Assembly: GCA_947494705.1 (NCBI GenBank)
Contig: CANLVN010000004.1
Location: 1 to 64,000, forward strand
Reading direction: 5' to 3'
DNA from: an uncultured Erythrobacter sp.
GTDB taxonomy: Bacteria; Pseudomonadota; Alphaproteobacteria; Sphingomonadales; Sphingomonadaceae
Length of the DNA stretch: 64,000 bases
This document shows positions 55,986-62,764 of this stretch, in pieces; the stretch's first letter is position 1, and each line of letters starts with the position of its first letter. A model generated the notes under the pieces. The model made no database searches. It was not told the origin of the DNA and saw only the letters and a list, made by a program, of their open reading frames with translations. Position numbers and translations under genes: made by a program.

Positions 55986-56005
55986 TTGCCGCGTTCATGC
56001 GGCAA
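55986..56005. terminator. Hairpin between serine hydrolase and small basic protein
   Basis: TTGCCGC pairs with GCGGCAA across the loop GTTCAT, right after the + strand stop and facing the convergent small gene. Confidence 0.5.
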
Positions 56006-56025
56006 CCCGCAGGGCGCTGCGTGCG

Positions 56026-56160
56026 CTAACCGTTCTTCATGTTCTCCAGCCCCTTGATCCCGCCCGGCTTGAGGCTGGGCTGGCTGGCGTTCTGTTTGGG
56101 GCCCTTGTCGGCTTTCGGCTTGCGTGCTTCGCGGCTTTTCTTGCGTTGACCCTTGGCCAT
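56026..56160 (-). CDS. Small basic conserved protein (44 aa)
   Basis: MAKGQRKKSREARKPKADKG, then a Gly/Ser tail. This short lysine-rich protein is a recognisable type in alphaproteobacteria, but the function is not known. Start is ATG 56160 or one codon earlier (56163). A longer form starting at 56265 would run through the AT-rich leader and is unlikely. Convergent with the serine hydrolase. Confidence 0.65.
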   Translation of the reverse strand: MAKGQRKKSREARKPKADKGPKQNASQPSLKPGGIKGLENMKNG

Positions 56161-56163
56161 CAT

Positions 56164-56418
56164 TTTTCCAATCGCAGGCGGAATGCCTGCAAATTGCGTA
56201 GGCCGATGAATAATAAAGTCAAATAAATTAGAAGCGCGATAAAAATAAAGACACACCAATTGCAATGAAGATTATTAGGACCATATATCAATATGCTACC
56301 AGTCGTAATCGACGGTCATGAATATTCAGAAGTATTCCTTTCCCTAAATTGCCGCCTCTTAGCTTCGCCACCAACGGCCGACCTGGTCGTCTGCGCGACA
56401 AAAGAAGGATACAAAACC
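56164..56418. other. AT-rich divergent leader region
   Basis: About 255 bases, with 56200-56345 strikingly AT-rich for this genome (runs such as AATAATAAAG and ATAAAAATAAAG). It separates a minus-strand small gene from the cold-shock-like gene, and presumably contains both promoters and an untranslated leader. No coding sequence is supported here. Confidence 0.5.
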
Positions 56419-56676
56419 ATGTCCAATTCCGGCAAAATCAAATCATATGACGTCGCCAAGGGCAGTGGCGCGATCACTCCCGTGAAGGGTGGCGATGCGC
56501 TGCCGTTCAACAAGTCGGACCTGCAACAGCAGGCACAGGAACCTCGCGAAGGTCAGGCCTACACCTACGAGACTCGCGAAGTGAATGGCGGGAAGGTTCA
56601 TGCGACCAGCCTGCAAATGGAACAGGGCTCTGCGCCTCAGGGCCAGAAGGAACAGGCCCGCAAACAGCAGGGCTAA
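56419..56676 (+). CDS. Cold-shock-domain-like small protein
   Basis: 85 residues from ATG 56419. The N-terminal 60 residues follow a cold-shock fold: GKIKSYDVAKGSGAITPVKG then DALPFNKSDL, where GxI replaces the usual GFI, so RNP motifs are weak. The C-terminus is Gln/Lys-rich and disordered (QGQKEQARKQQG). Probably an RNA-binding stress protein, diverged from the canonical CspA at 59426. A hairpin follows. Confidence 0.7.
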   Translation: MSNSGKIKSYDVAKGSGAITPVKGGDALPFNKSDLQQQAQEPREGQAYTYETREVNGGKVHATSLQMEQGSAPQGQKEQARKQQG

Positions 56677-56694
56677 CCATCCGTGACAACCTGC

Positions 56695-56730
56695 ATGCCG
56701 GAGATGCGCCCCAGGGCGGATCTCCGGCAT
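56695..56730. terminator. Hairpin after cold-shock-like gene
   Basis: ATGCCGGAGAT (56695-56705) and ATCTCCGGCAT (56720-56730) are exact inverted repeats. The T-poor tail makes it a probable but not certain terminator; it might also be a leader element of the next gene. Confidence 0.5.
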
Positions 56731-56773
56731 CGCGTTTGCGCGCCTTTGCCCTACCACCTTCACGGAGACCCAC

Positions 56774-56971
56774 ATGACAATCAAGGAACTGCTGCGCGCG
56801 AGCGAGCTATCGTCCGACAGGGCGCAAAATGCCGATACGGTGGCCAAGCGCGAGAGCGAATTCGATCTCATTTCAGCCATCGCGCGAAAGCTTCGTCGAT
56901 TGAGGAAGCGCAAAGAAGCGAAGAAGACCGCAGATGCCCGCAATGACGCCGCGACGTCGGGGTCGGAATGA
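56774..56971 (+). CDS. Small hypothetical protein (65 aa)
   Basis: MTIKELLRASELSSDRAQNA then a basic helix (AIARKLRRLRKRKEAKK). A CGGAGA site lies upstream. It is probably cytoplasmic. Its stop overlaps the next start as ATGA. Function unknown. Confidence 0.6.
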   Translation: MTIKELLRASELSSDRAQNADTVAKRESEFDLISAIARKLRRLRKRKEAKKTADARNDAATSGSE

Positions 56972-57177
56972 CACAATCCGACAAAAGCGGCGCGCCCGCC
57001 AGCAGCCGTCCCATCGCCGCGACTGAGGAGAGCACGCAAGATGCCTATGGCAATGCGCTCCCCGAGGGGATTACCTCCCGCCTTGTGCGAGAATACACGG
57101 TCGGCCCCTACCGCTACACCGATCTGGAACAGGCGATCGCCGAGCGCGACCGACAGCGCCTGAACCGCCCGGCATAA
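56968..57177 (+). CDS. Small hypothetical protein (69 aa)
   Basis: MTQSDKSGAPASSRPIAATE with a disordered N-half, then DAYGNALPEGITSRLVREYT and VGPYRYTDLEQAIAERDRQ. The second half looks folded and conserved. Start is coupled (ATGA) to the previous gene. Function unknown. Confidence 0.6.
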   Translation: MTQSDKSGAPASSRPIAATEESTQDAYGNALPEGITSRLVREYTVGPYRYTDLEQAIAERDRQRLNRPA

Positions 57178-57258
57178 ATTGAAGTCCTGTCTGGCGGGTG
57201 CGGTCCTCGAAGGCTAGAACGCCCTGATCGAAGGGGCCGGACTGAAAGGGGACCGATC

Positions 57259-57600
57259 ATGACGCAAGCCGAAGGCGAACCCGCCACCGTCCTCGATGAC
57301 AAGCGCGAGCGCCGCCGCCTGCCGATGATCGGCCTCGGCCTTTCCGCGATCTACATCGTGGGAGTGGCTCTGTATCTCTGGGTGCAGGGGCAGAACCCTG
57401 CGGACCTGCGGCTCAACGAACTCGGCGATTTTCTGGGCGGTGTTTCCAGCCCGCTCGCGTTTCTATGGCTGGTACTCGGCTTCTTCCAGCAGAGCCGCGA
57501 GATCAGGCTGTCGAACAAGGCGCTGCATTTGCAGGCGCGGGAAATGCGCCGAAGTGTCGACGAGCATCGGCGATTGGCCGACAGATCTCGCTCCGGTTGA
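57259..57600 (+). CDS. Small membrane protein (113 aa), possibly C-terminally truncated
   Basis: Two membrane helices (IGLGLSAIYIVGVALYLWV and a second around LGGVSSPLAFLWLVLGFF) and then a start of coiled coil, SREIRLSNKALHLQAREMRRS, that breaks off at residue 113. From memory, related proteins continue the coiled coil for another ~80 residues, so this copy may be shortened. Function unknown. ATG 57259 has a GAAAGGGG site upstream. Confidence 0.6.
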   Translation: MTQAEGEPATVLDDKRERRRLPMIGLGLSAIYIVGVALYLWVQGQNPADLRLNELGDFLGGVSSPLAFLWLVLGFFQQSREIRLSNKALHLQAREMRRSVDEHRRLADRSRSG

Positions 57601-57688
57601 CTCCTCATTCACGTCGCTGGGCTGCACGGCATGATTGAGCAGGATTTCCGGGATCGCGACGGACCACAGCTCCATCGGATTCCTGCGA

Positions 57689-59074
57689 TTACCGCTTGGT
57701 CTTGAATAGCAGCAACGACAAAACCAACAGGAAACTCACTACCACGAGCTGGATAATTACCTTCTCAAGGTTGGGAGAGGGCGAGAAAACTTCGTCAAGG
57801 ATGCTGAAAAGAATGGCAGCGGACGATGCGATCGTAATGATCGTTACCGCTACGGTTATGCGCCGGTTGATCTGCCCCTCCCGCGCTTCTCTGAGGTTGT
57901 CGAGAAAGTTGATGATGTTGGAGAGGTTCGCGCCGATATCGTTGCGCAATTCAGACAGTTTCCAGGCGCTCGACATCCCCTCCCATATGTCCCTTTCAAA
58001 AGCGGATTGAGAATATTTCTGGTCCCTCATGAGCGAGAAGAACAGATCTACCCTGTTGGACATGTTCTTGAGCTCGCCAGACTTCTTGTGCGCTTCCGAT
58101 AGCGAAAGAGGCTCGCTTCGCAGTTTGATACCCGTTTGCAAAACCTCCTTGTTGAGCGTGTAGAGCCCGCAGCTGTAACATTGCAGGATCTTCAGCACAT
58201 CGAGGGCAGGCACTTCGTCCGAAATCCGGTCAGGATCAGCCGCGCGGCTGGCAACGAAACTGTTGCCCCAGCCAAAGAACAGGCCTGACCTTACAGAACG
58301 ACTGCGAAAATCGAGAAGCACGCCTTTCTTGTAACGTGTGCTGCTATCCAGATAGGTCTGCGTGTCTGGAAAGAAGCTTCTGTCAGACGAGAACTCATCG
58401 AGGTACTCGTTCGGAAGGGTTTCACTGGCTGCGATGATCATCGAGTGAAACCAGTGAAGGTTCAGGTCGTTCGGCTCGAATTGGTCCACGCGCTCTTTCG
58501 GGTTACTGTAGACAATGCTGGTCAAAGCCGACGAAACAGGAACGCCGGCTGCAACTGCCTGCGAGAGAAAACTCCGCAACTCGTCGAACAAAATCCCTTT
58601 CGCGTAGTCGCCGCATCGCTCACTCAGCTCGATCAGGATTTCGGTCCAGCATTCTGCAGTGATTGTCCGGTCGGTGAGTTCGAACTGGAAGCTCAGACAA
58701 CCAACGCCGTAATCCTGGATGACAAGCTCGATATTCCGCAAACTTGTCCGTGCGTCGGAAAGAACCTCGCGTGCCTCGTCGACGACGGTCCGCTGGGCTT
58801 TTGCGATTGCCAGATAGGGGAACCGCTTCGAGGGTGCCCTGAAGGCTTTTCCTGAATAGGCTGATACCGATCCCGAAGTTTTCTCGGAAATCTGTTCGGG
58901 GCAGAACCAGTCCCATGTGCTCTCAGGTCGGTTCAGTTCGAGGACCACCCGCTCGAAGATTTCGGCAAGCTTAGCTTCGGGCAGATGATTGAGATCCAAT
59001 TCGATGGGATAACTGAACGGCGCGCTTAGCGTCAGCAATACGCCGTCCCAAGAGATTACCGCGTCTTCTGGCAT
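57689..59074 (-). CDS. Hypothetical protein with two C-terminal membrane helices (461 aa)
   Basis: A 390-residue soluble N-terminal region (MPEDAVISWDGVLLTLSAPF onward) ends in an amphipathic stretch, NIINFLDNLREAREGQINRR. Two membrane helices follow (VAVTIITIASSAAILFSI and IIQLVVVSFLLVLSLLLF) with a short loop and a basic tail. The helix-loop-helix end is reminiscent of CorA- or RMND1-like anchors but no GxN motif is present. Base usage is AT-richer than neighbours. I do not recognise the family. It is an isolated gene. Confidence 0.65.
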   Translation of the reverse strand: MPEDAVISWDGVLLTLSAPFSYPIELDLNHLPEAKLAEIFERVVLELNRPESTWDWFCPEQISEKTSGSVSAYSGKAFRAPSKRFPYLAIAKAQRTVVDEAREVLSDARTSLRNIELVIQDYGVGCLSFQFELTDRTITAECWTEILIELSERCGDYAKGILFDELRSFLSQAVAAGVPVSSALTSIVYSNPKERVDQFEPNDLNLHWFHSMIIAASETLPNEYLDEFSSDRSFFPDTQTYLDSSTRYKKGVLLDFRSRSVRSGLFFGWGNSFVASRAADPDRISDEVPALDVLKILQCYSCGLYTLNKEVLQTGIKLRSEPLSLSEAHKKSGELKNMSNRVDLFFSLMRDQKYSQSAFERDIWEGMSSAWKLSELRNDIGANLSNIINFLDNLREAREGQINRRITVAVTIITIASSAAILFSILDEVFSPSPNLEKVIIQLVVVSFLLVLSLLLFKTKR

Positions 59075-59425
59075 GCAAGATCCAAGTCCGACTAAAGTCC
59101 TGTCATCACGGATGAATGGTCGGATGAGACCTTGTCAAGAATGGCAGCCGCCCGACTGGACTGTCAGGTGCGCAGGGGGCGGAGTCGCAATTGCTCCTCG
59201 CCAACTGCACTATCGCGTGCTATACCATCCCCGCTGACGTCGGAATTTGCGACGGACTTCGAAATTTGCGCACCGCCGCTTGCCTCCTGCTCCCCTTCCA
59301 ACGGGCGCTTTCATAGGCCCCGGCGTTAACCGGACGACGACTTCCTTTCTCCCTGAACGATTAGACGCACGACCGCGCGGCATGTTGCGGCGCGGCAACA
59401 AACTCGTTCTTGAAAGGAACACATC
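59075..59425. other. Intergenic region with cspA leader
   Basis: About 350 bases. The last ~90 hold the long untranslated leader typical of cold-shock genes. GCGGCATG is followed by the hairpin-forming TTGCGGCGCGGCAA at 59384-59397, then GAAAGG at the ribosome-binding site. No coding gene is supported before it. Confidence 0.5.
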
Positions 59426-59635
59426 ATGGCTACTGGCACAGTAAAATTCTTCAATTCCGACAAAGGCTACGGCTTCATTCAGCCCGACGATGGCTCGAAC
59501 GACAGCTTCGTGCACATCTCCGCCGTCCAGGCGGCTGGCATGCAGACGCTCGATAAGGATCAGCGCCTCAACTACGAAGTCGAAACCGGACGCAACGGCA
59601 AGGAAAGCGCCGTGAACCTTTCCGCCGCCGACTGA
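59426..59635 (+). CDS. Cold-shock protein CspA family
   Basis: 69 residues. The canonical RNP1 KGYGFIQP and RNP2 DSFVHISAV motifs are present, starting MATGTVKFFNSD. It binds single-stranded RNA/DNA as a chaperone in cold and other stress. A long leader precedes it and a strong terminator follows at 59649. Confidence 0.95.
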   Translation: MATGTVKFFNSDKGYGFIQPDDGSNDSFVHISAVQAAGMQTLDKDQRLNYEVETGRNGKESAVNLSAAD

Positions 59636-59648
59636 CGGATGAGAATTG

Positions 59649-59680
59649 GGCGCGCCGCGATATGTCGCGGCGCGCCTTTC
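59649..59680 (+). terminator. Terminator after cspA
   Basis: GGCGCGCCGCGA (59649-59660) pairs with TCGCGGCGCGCC (59665-59676), loop TATG, followed by TTTCG. Confidence 0.85.
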
Positions 59681-59714
59681 GTCCCGCTCCCTCTCTCCAC
59701 AAGGAAACCAAGCG

Positions 59715-59963
59715 ATGGCCCAGACCTACGAATTCTACAAGGCGCGCGCCGACGAAGCCGCCGAGCGTGCCGACAAGGCTCAACTCGATAACGTCAAGCA
59801 ACGCGAACTGCGTGCCGAGAAGAGCTGGCGCGGCCTCGCTGAACAAGCCCGCAAGGGCGCAGCCGCTCGTGAAAAGGCCGACGCCGAACGCATCGCCAAA
59901 CGCGAAGCCGAAGCGGCAGAAGCCGCAGAGGCTGCTGAAGCTGCCGAGGCTGCCGAAGCATAA
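59715..59963 (+). CDS. Ala/Glu-rich coiled-coil small protein
   Basis: 82 residues from ATG 59715 with AAGGAAA upstream. MAQTYEFYKARADEAAERAD is followed by a heptad-rich helix, ending in a tandem EAAEAAEAAEAAEA tail produced by a GC-rich triplet repeat. The N-half (TYEFYKARADEAAERADKAQ) is typical of small conserved sphingomonad proteins. The repeat length may vary among strains. Function unknown. Confidence 0.65.
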   Translation: MAQTYEFYKARADEAAERADKAQLDNVKQRELRAEKSWRGLAEQARKGAAAREKADAERIAKREAEAAEAAEAAEAAEAAEA

Positions 59964-59970
59964 ACCGACC

Positions 59971-59986
59971 GCCTCTCGCGAGAGGC
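59971..59986. terminator. Perfect 16-bp palindrome after the coiled-coil gene
   Basis: GCCTCTCG followed by CGAGAGGC. It sits eight bases after the stop and may act as a terminator, without a clear T-tract. Confidence 0.4.
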
Positions 59987-60008
59987 CGTCGAAAGCAGGC
60001 TGACGAAT

Positions 60009-60200
60009 TCAGGCTGACCGGGCGGGCGCTTTTCCGAACGCCTTCACAGCACCCGGTCCCTGAGGCACCAGTTTATCCACCAGCGCCTTCAACTCTGCAG
60101 GCGTGGTGTGACCTGCCACCACTTCATGAAAGCCGATACCGGCCTTCCTGAGGGCCTCTTTCTTAACCGCATCGCGCGCCGCGGCGCGGCTGTGGCAGCC
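60009..60200 (-). pseudogene. N-terminally truncated DUF2726-like fragment
   Basis: The minus strand before the stop at 60009-60011 reads AAARDAVKKEALRKAGIGFH then EVVAGHTTPAELKALVDKLV and a short tail. This is the distinctive C-terminus of DUF2726 proteins (nuclease-related fold). The upstream frame stays open but becomes Cys-rich, without the family's core or an ATG start in a good place. Only about 60 residues of the domain remain, so it is a remnant. The region is shared on the other strand only by short unsupported frames. Confidence 0.6.
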
Positions 60201-60269
60201 TACGTTCGGTGAACGGCAACAAGCGCAGCCGACTTTCCTACATGGCGAAAACCTGCCTTATCCGCGCGG

Positions 60270-60593
60270 ATGACAGATGCATCCAAGCCCCGCTCGCCAC
60301 TATCCAAACCCGACACACCGCGCTGGACCGGCGAAAAGGCCGGGACCTTTCTCAAACTGCTCGCCCGATCGGGCAAGGTCGGGCCGAGCGCACGGGCGGT
60401 CGGAATGACGCGACAGGCTGCCTATCGTCTGCGCGCGCGGGCGCCGGAATTCGCAAAATTGTGGCAGGTTGCTCTGATCGAAGCGGAGCGACGCAGCGCT
60501 TCGGCTGGGGCACGCTCGCGGCGAAAACCGGTCCATCCGCTGCTCGCGAAACGCGTCTCGCACCAAGGTTACACTGCGGGCGCTGTAGAGTGA
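60270..60593 (+). CDS. Small HTH-containing protein (107 aa)
   Basis: MTDASKPRSPLSKPDTPRWT then GEKAGTFLKLLARSGKVGPS-type helices, with ARAVGMTRQAAYRLRARAPE as a convincing helix-turn-helix (GMTRQAAYRLR recognition). The C-terminal part (RRSASAGARSRRKPVHPLLA) is basic. Probably a DNA-binding protein. Its own 3' end contains the first copy of an 11-bp motif that repeats with ~21-bp spacing immediately downstream, so it may bind that array. A terminase-small-subunit origin is possible. Confidence 0.7.
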   Translation: MTDASKPRSPLSKPDTPRWTGEKAGTFLKLLARSGKVGPSARAVGMTRQAAYRLRARAPEFAKLWQVALIEAERRSASAGARSRRKPVHPLLAKRVSHQGYTAGAVE

Positions 60594-60725
60594 CAGTCAG
60601 GTCGGCAAAAGGTTACGCTTTGGGGCCCGAAAGGGTCACAACTCGCGCGAGAAAGGCCACACTTTGCGCGCGTAGGGTCACACTTCGGCGCGCAAGGTCA
60701 CGGTTTTGCACGTTAAGGTTACACT
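60565..60725 (+). repeat. Helically phased array of an A(A/G)GGT(C/T)ACACT motif
   Basis: Copies begin at 60565, 60609, 60632, 60653, 60674, 60694 and 60715, each close to AAGGTCACACT, with C/T and A/G variation. Spacings after the second copy are about 23, 21, 21, 20 and 21 bases, i.e. two helical turns. The first gap of 44 is about two units. Linkers are GC-rich (often GCGCGC). It is not protein-coding in a consistent frame, since the period is not a multiple of three throughout. Confidence 0.75.
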
Positions 60726-60923
60726 TTCGCGCTTTCTTACCCTGGACCGTGTTCCAGGTGTTCCAGCCTGTAGGAAAACGAAGGCCCCAATCGCGTCCCC
60801 AAACGGCGTCCTCCGGGCGAATGCCTAACGCGACCAAACGATGCCGATTCCGCTCGCAATCGGCCGGATGGGTGCTCATATTGGATGGCACGGAAGGGAC
60901 CAATTAGAGAGGAGACTCCGAAG

Positions 60924-61268
60924 ATGCAGTTCCAGTTCAACACCGACAGCTCGGTCATGGGCACCGCCAACGTCGCCGAGCGTATCGAAGCGATGGTGCG
61001 CGAGAAGCTCGCCCGGTTCGAGGACCGCCTGACCCGCGTCGAAGTCCATGTAAGCGACGTCAACGGGGCCAAGCACGGCGCCGACGACAAGCACTGCGTG
61101 ATCGAAGCGCGCCCGCGCGGCGGCAAGCCGATCGGCGTGACCGGCAAGGCCGACAAGGTCGACGATGCCGCGCGCAAGGCGGCCAACACCCTCTCGCAGC
61201 GGCTGGAGCGCCACTTCGGCAAGGAAGCGCGTCACAACCACGATGCGCGTCCCGACAAGGTGCTGTGA
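60924..61268 (+). CDS. Ribosome hibernation-promoting factor-like (HPF/RaiA family)
   Basis: 114 residues from ATG 60924 with AGAGGAGA upstream. Family marks are VAERIEAMVREKLARFEDRL and VEVHVSDVNGAK, then DKHCVIEARPRG, with the beta-alpha-beta fold. It lacks the long-form dimerisation tail, so it is the short class. It binds the 30S subunit in stationary phase or stress. It follows the phased repeat array by about 200 bases. Confidence 0.85.
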   Translation: MQFQFNTDSSVMGTANVAERIEAMVREKLARFEDRLTRVEVHVSDVNGAKHGADDKHCVIEARPRGGKPIGVTGKADKVDDAARKAANTLSQRLERHFGKEARHNHDARPDKVL

Positions 61269-61612
61269 GCCTGACTGTACGCGCTGCTGAAAAGCGCTTT
61301 CCTACACCTGGCCGGGTGGCCTAGGCCCCCGCACCGATACCAAGCTCCCCGAGCAGATCGGGGTTTGCGCTCTTGCCCCTCCCAATGAGGCGGCGTGCGT
61401 TGTGTAATGGGCGTCGTGTCGATGCATCCTGTGCGCTGGCCCCCTGACGGTTCTGGCGCACAGGAGCAACGGCCTGTCTCAATTATGGCGAATTTGGGGC
61501 ACGTTCCTTCGCCTTGGACGTAGTTGGATTGAGCGGGAAACGCAGGACCGCTGCACTTCCCACCTTCTAATGGCCTTTGTCCTAAAGGCACGAGTTTCTA
61601 AGGAATTACACG
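61269..61612. other. Intergenic region HPF / fasciclin gene
   Basis: 344 bases. A hairpin-like CCGAGCAGATCGG lies near 61350, and a TAAGGA ribosome-binding site before 61613. I see no coding gene or RNA; the region presumably holds the fasciclin promoter. Confidence 0.4.
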
Positions 61613-62200
61613 ATGAACACGATCAAGAACGCGATCATCTCGACCTTCGCCGCAACCAGCGTCATTGCGCTCGCCGCATGCGCCCCCGAAGCCGACACTG
61701 CCGACGAAGACATGATGGCTGATGAAACCGCCATGTCCGAAGATGCGATGGGCCCCGGCTCCGTGGTCGAAGTTGCGCAGGGTGATGAGCAGTTCTCGAC
61801 TCTCGTCGACGCCGTGACCGCGGCTGGCCTGGGTGAGACGCTTTCGGGCCCCGGTCCGTACACTGTCTTCGCGCCGACCAACGACGCCTTTGGCAAGATC
61901 GACGAAGCGACGCTGACCGAGCTGACCACCAACGACACAGAGAAGCTGGGTGAAATCCTCACCTATCACGTTGTCGAAGGGTCGACCGATGCTGCCACTC
62001 TGACCGCCGCGATCGAAAATGCGGGCGAAGAAGGCTACGAGATCACCACCGTCAACGGTGGCACGCTCACCGCAATGCTGCAGGACGGTTCGGTTGTCCT
62101 GACCGATGCGGCCGGCAACACCTCGACCGTAACCGCGACCGATGTGGAAGCCTCGAATGGTGTGATCCACGTCATCGATACAGTGCTGATGCCTGAGTAA
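61613..62200 (+). CDS. Fasciclin (FAS1) domain lipoprotein
   Basis: 195 residues. A signal with lipobox VIALAAC, an acidic Met/Glu/Asp linker, then one FAS1 domain: FSTLVDAVTAAGLGETLSG, GPYTVFAPTNDAF, ILTYHVVEG, and the H2 motif NGVIHVIDTVLMPE. FAS1 proteins mediate adhesion or stabilise surface structures. Membrane-anchored or periplasmic. A terminator follows at 62226. Confidence 0.92.
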   Translation: MNTIKNAIISTFAATSVIALAACAPEADTADEDMMADETAMSEDAMGPGSVVEVAQGDEQFSTLVDAVTAAGLGETLSGPGPYTVFAPTNDAFGKIDEATLTELTTNDTEKLGEILTYHVVEGSTDAATLTAAIENAGEEGYEITTVNGGTLTAMLQDGSVVLTDAAGNTSTVTATDVEASNGVIHVIDTVLMPE

Positions 62201-62225
62201 GCCTCTCGCAAAAACTGACCAACGC

Positions 62226-62256
62226 AAAGGGCGGGTCCATGACGGGCTCGCCCTTT
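62226..62256 (+). terminator. Terminator after fasciclin gene
   Basis: AAAGGGCG (62226-62233) pairs with CGCCCTTT (62249-62256), ending in a T-run. Confidence 0.8.
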
Positions 62257-62296
62257 CGCTTTCCTACGACCGCACAGTGGTGATAGGGCACAACGC

Positions 62297-62743
62297 ATGA
62301 TTGCGAAGCCTCCGTTCATGTCCTGCGCGCTCGCCGCGATCGCCCTTTCTGCCTGCACACAGCAGCCCGGCGAAATCTCCCGCGACACCCAACCTTTCGA
62401 CGGCATTGCCGAAACCGCCAGCGTATCGGCTTCGGGCACAGAACCGTTCTGGAGCCTGACCGTCGAGCCGGAGCAGGGCAGATATCTGGCGACATACAGC
62501 ACGCCCGAGAACATCGAAGGCACGACATTTGCCGCAGGACGGTTTGCCGGAAACAACGGACTTGGCTTCAGCGGCGAGGTGGACGGCGACAGCGCAATCC
62601 TCGCTCTCACGCCCGGCGAATGCAGCGACGGGATGAGCGGCCGTACCTATCCTTACACCGCCACACTCGCGCTGGGAGAGCGTACCCTGCTAGGGTGCGC
62701 CTATACCAGCGATGAGCCTTTCAAAGGCGATCAAAATCCCTGA
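62297..62743 (+). CDS. COG3650-like lipoprotein (148 aa)
   Basis: The signal ends in lipobox IALSACTQQ. The hallmark GTEPFWSLTVE near 46, RYLATYSTPE, and LTPGECSDGMSGRTYPY with a conserved Cys pair (GECSDG; LLGCAYT) match a family of small periplasmic lipoproteins. It may be stress-related. Convergent with the S41 peptidase. Confidence 0.8.
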   Translation: MIAKPPFMSCALAAIALSACTQQPGEISRDTQPFDGIAETASVSASGTEPFWSLTVEPEQGRYLATYSTPENIEGTTFAAGRFAGNNGLGFSGEVDGDSAILALTPGECSDGMSGRTYPYTATLALGERTLLGCAYTSDEPFKGDQNP

Positions 62744-62764
62744 GCGGACCCGCTACCGCGCGTC

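Noticed and set aside
60209..60907. A 232-residue + strand protein covering the phased repeat array
   Set aside because: The repeat period of 20-23 bases shifts frame from copy to copy and the sequence is Arg-rich without domains; the array is better explained as a DNA-level repeat.
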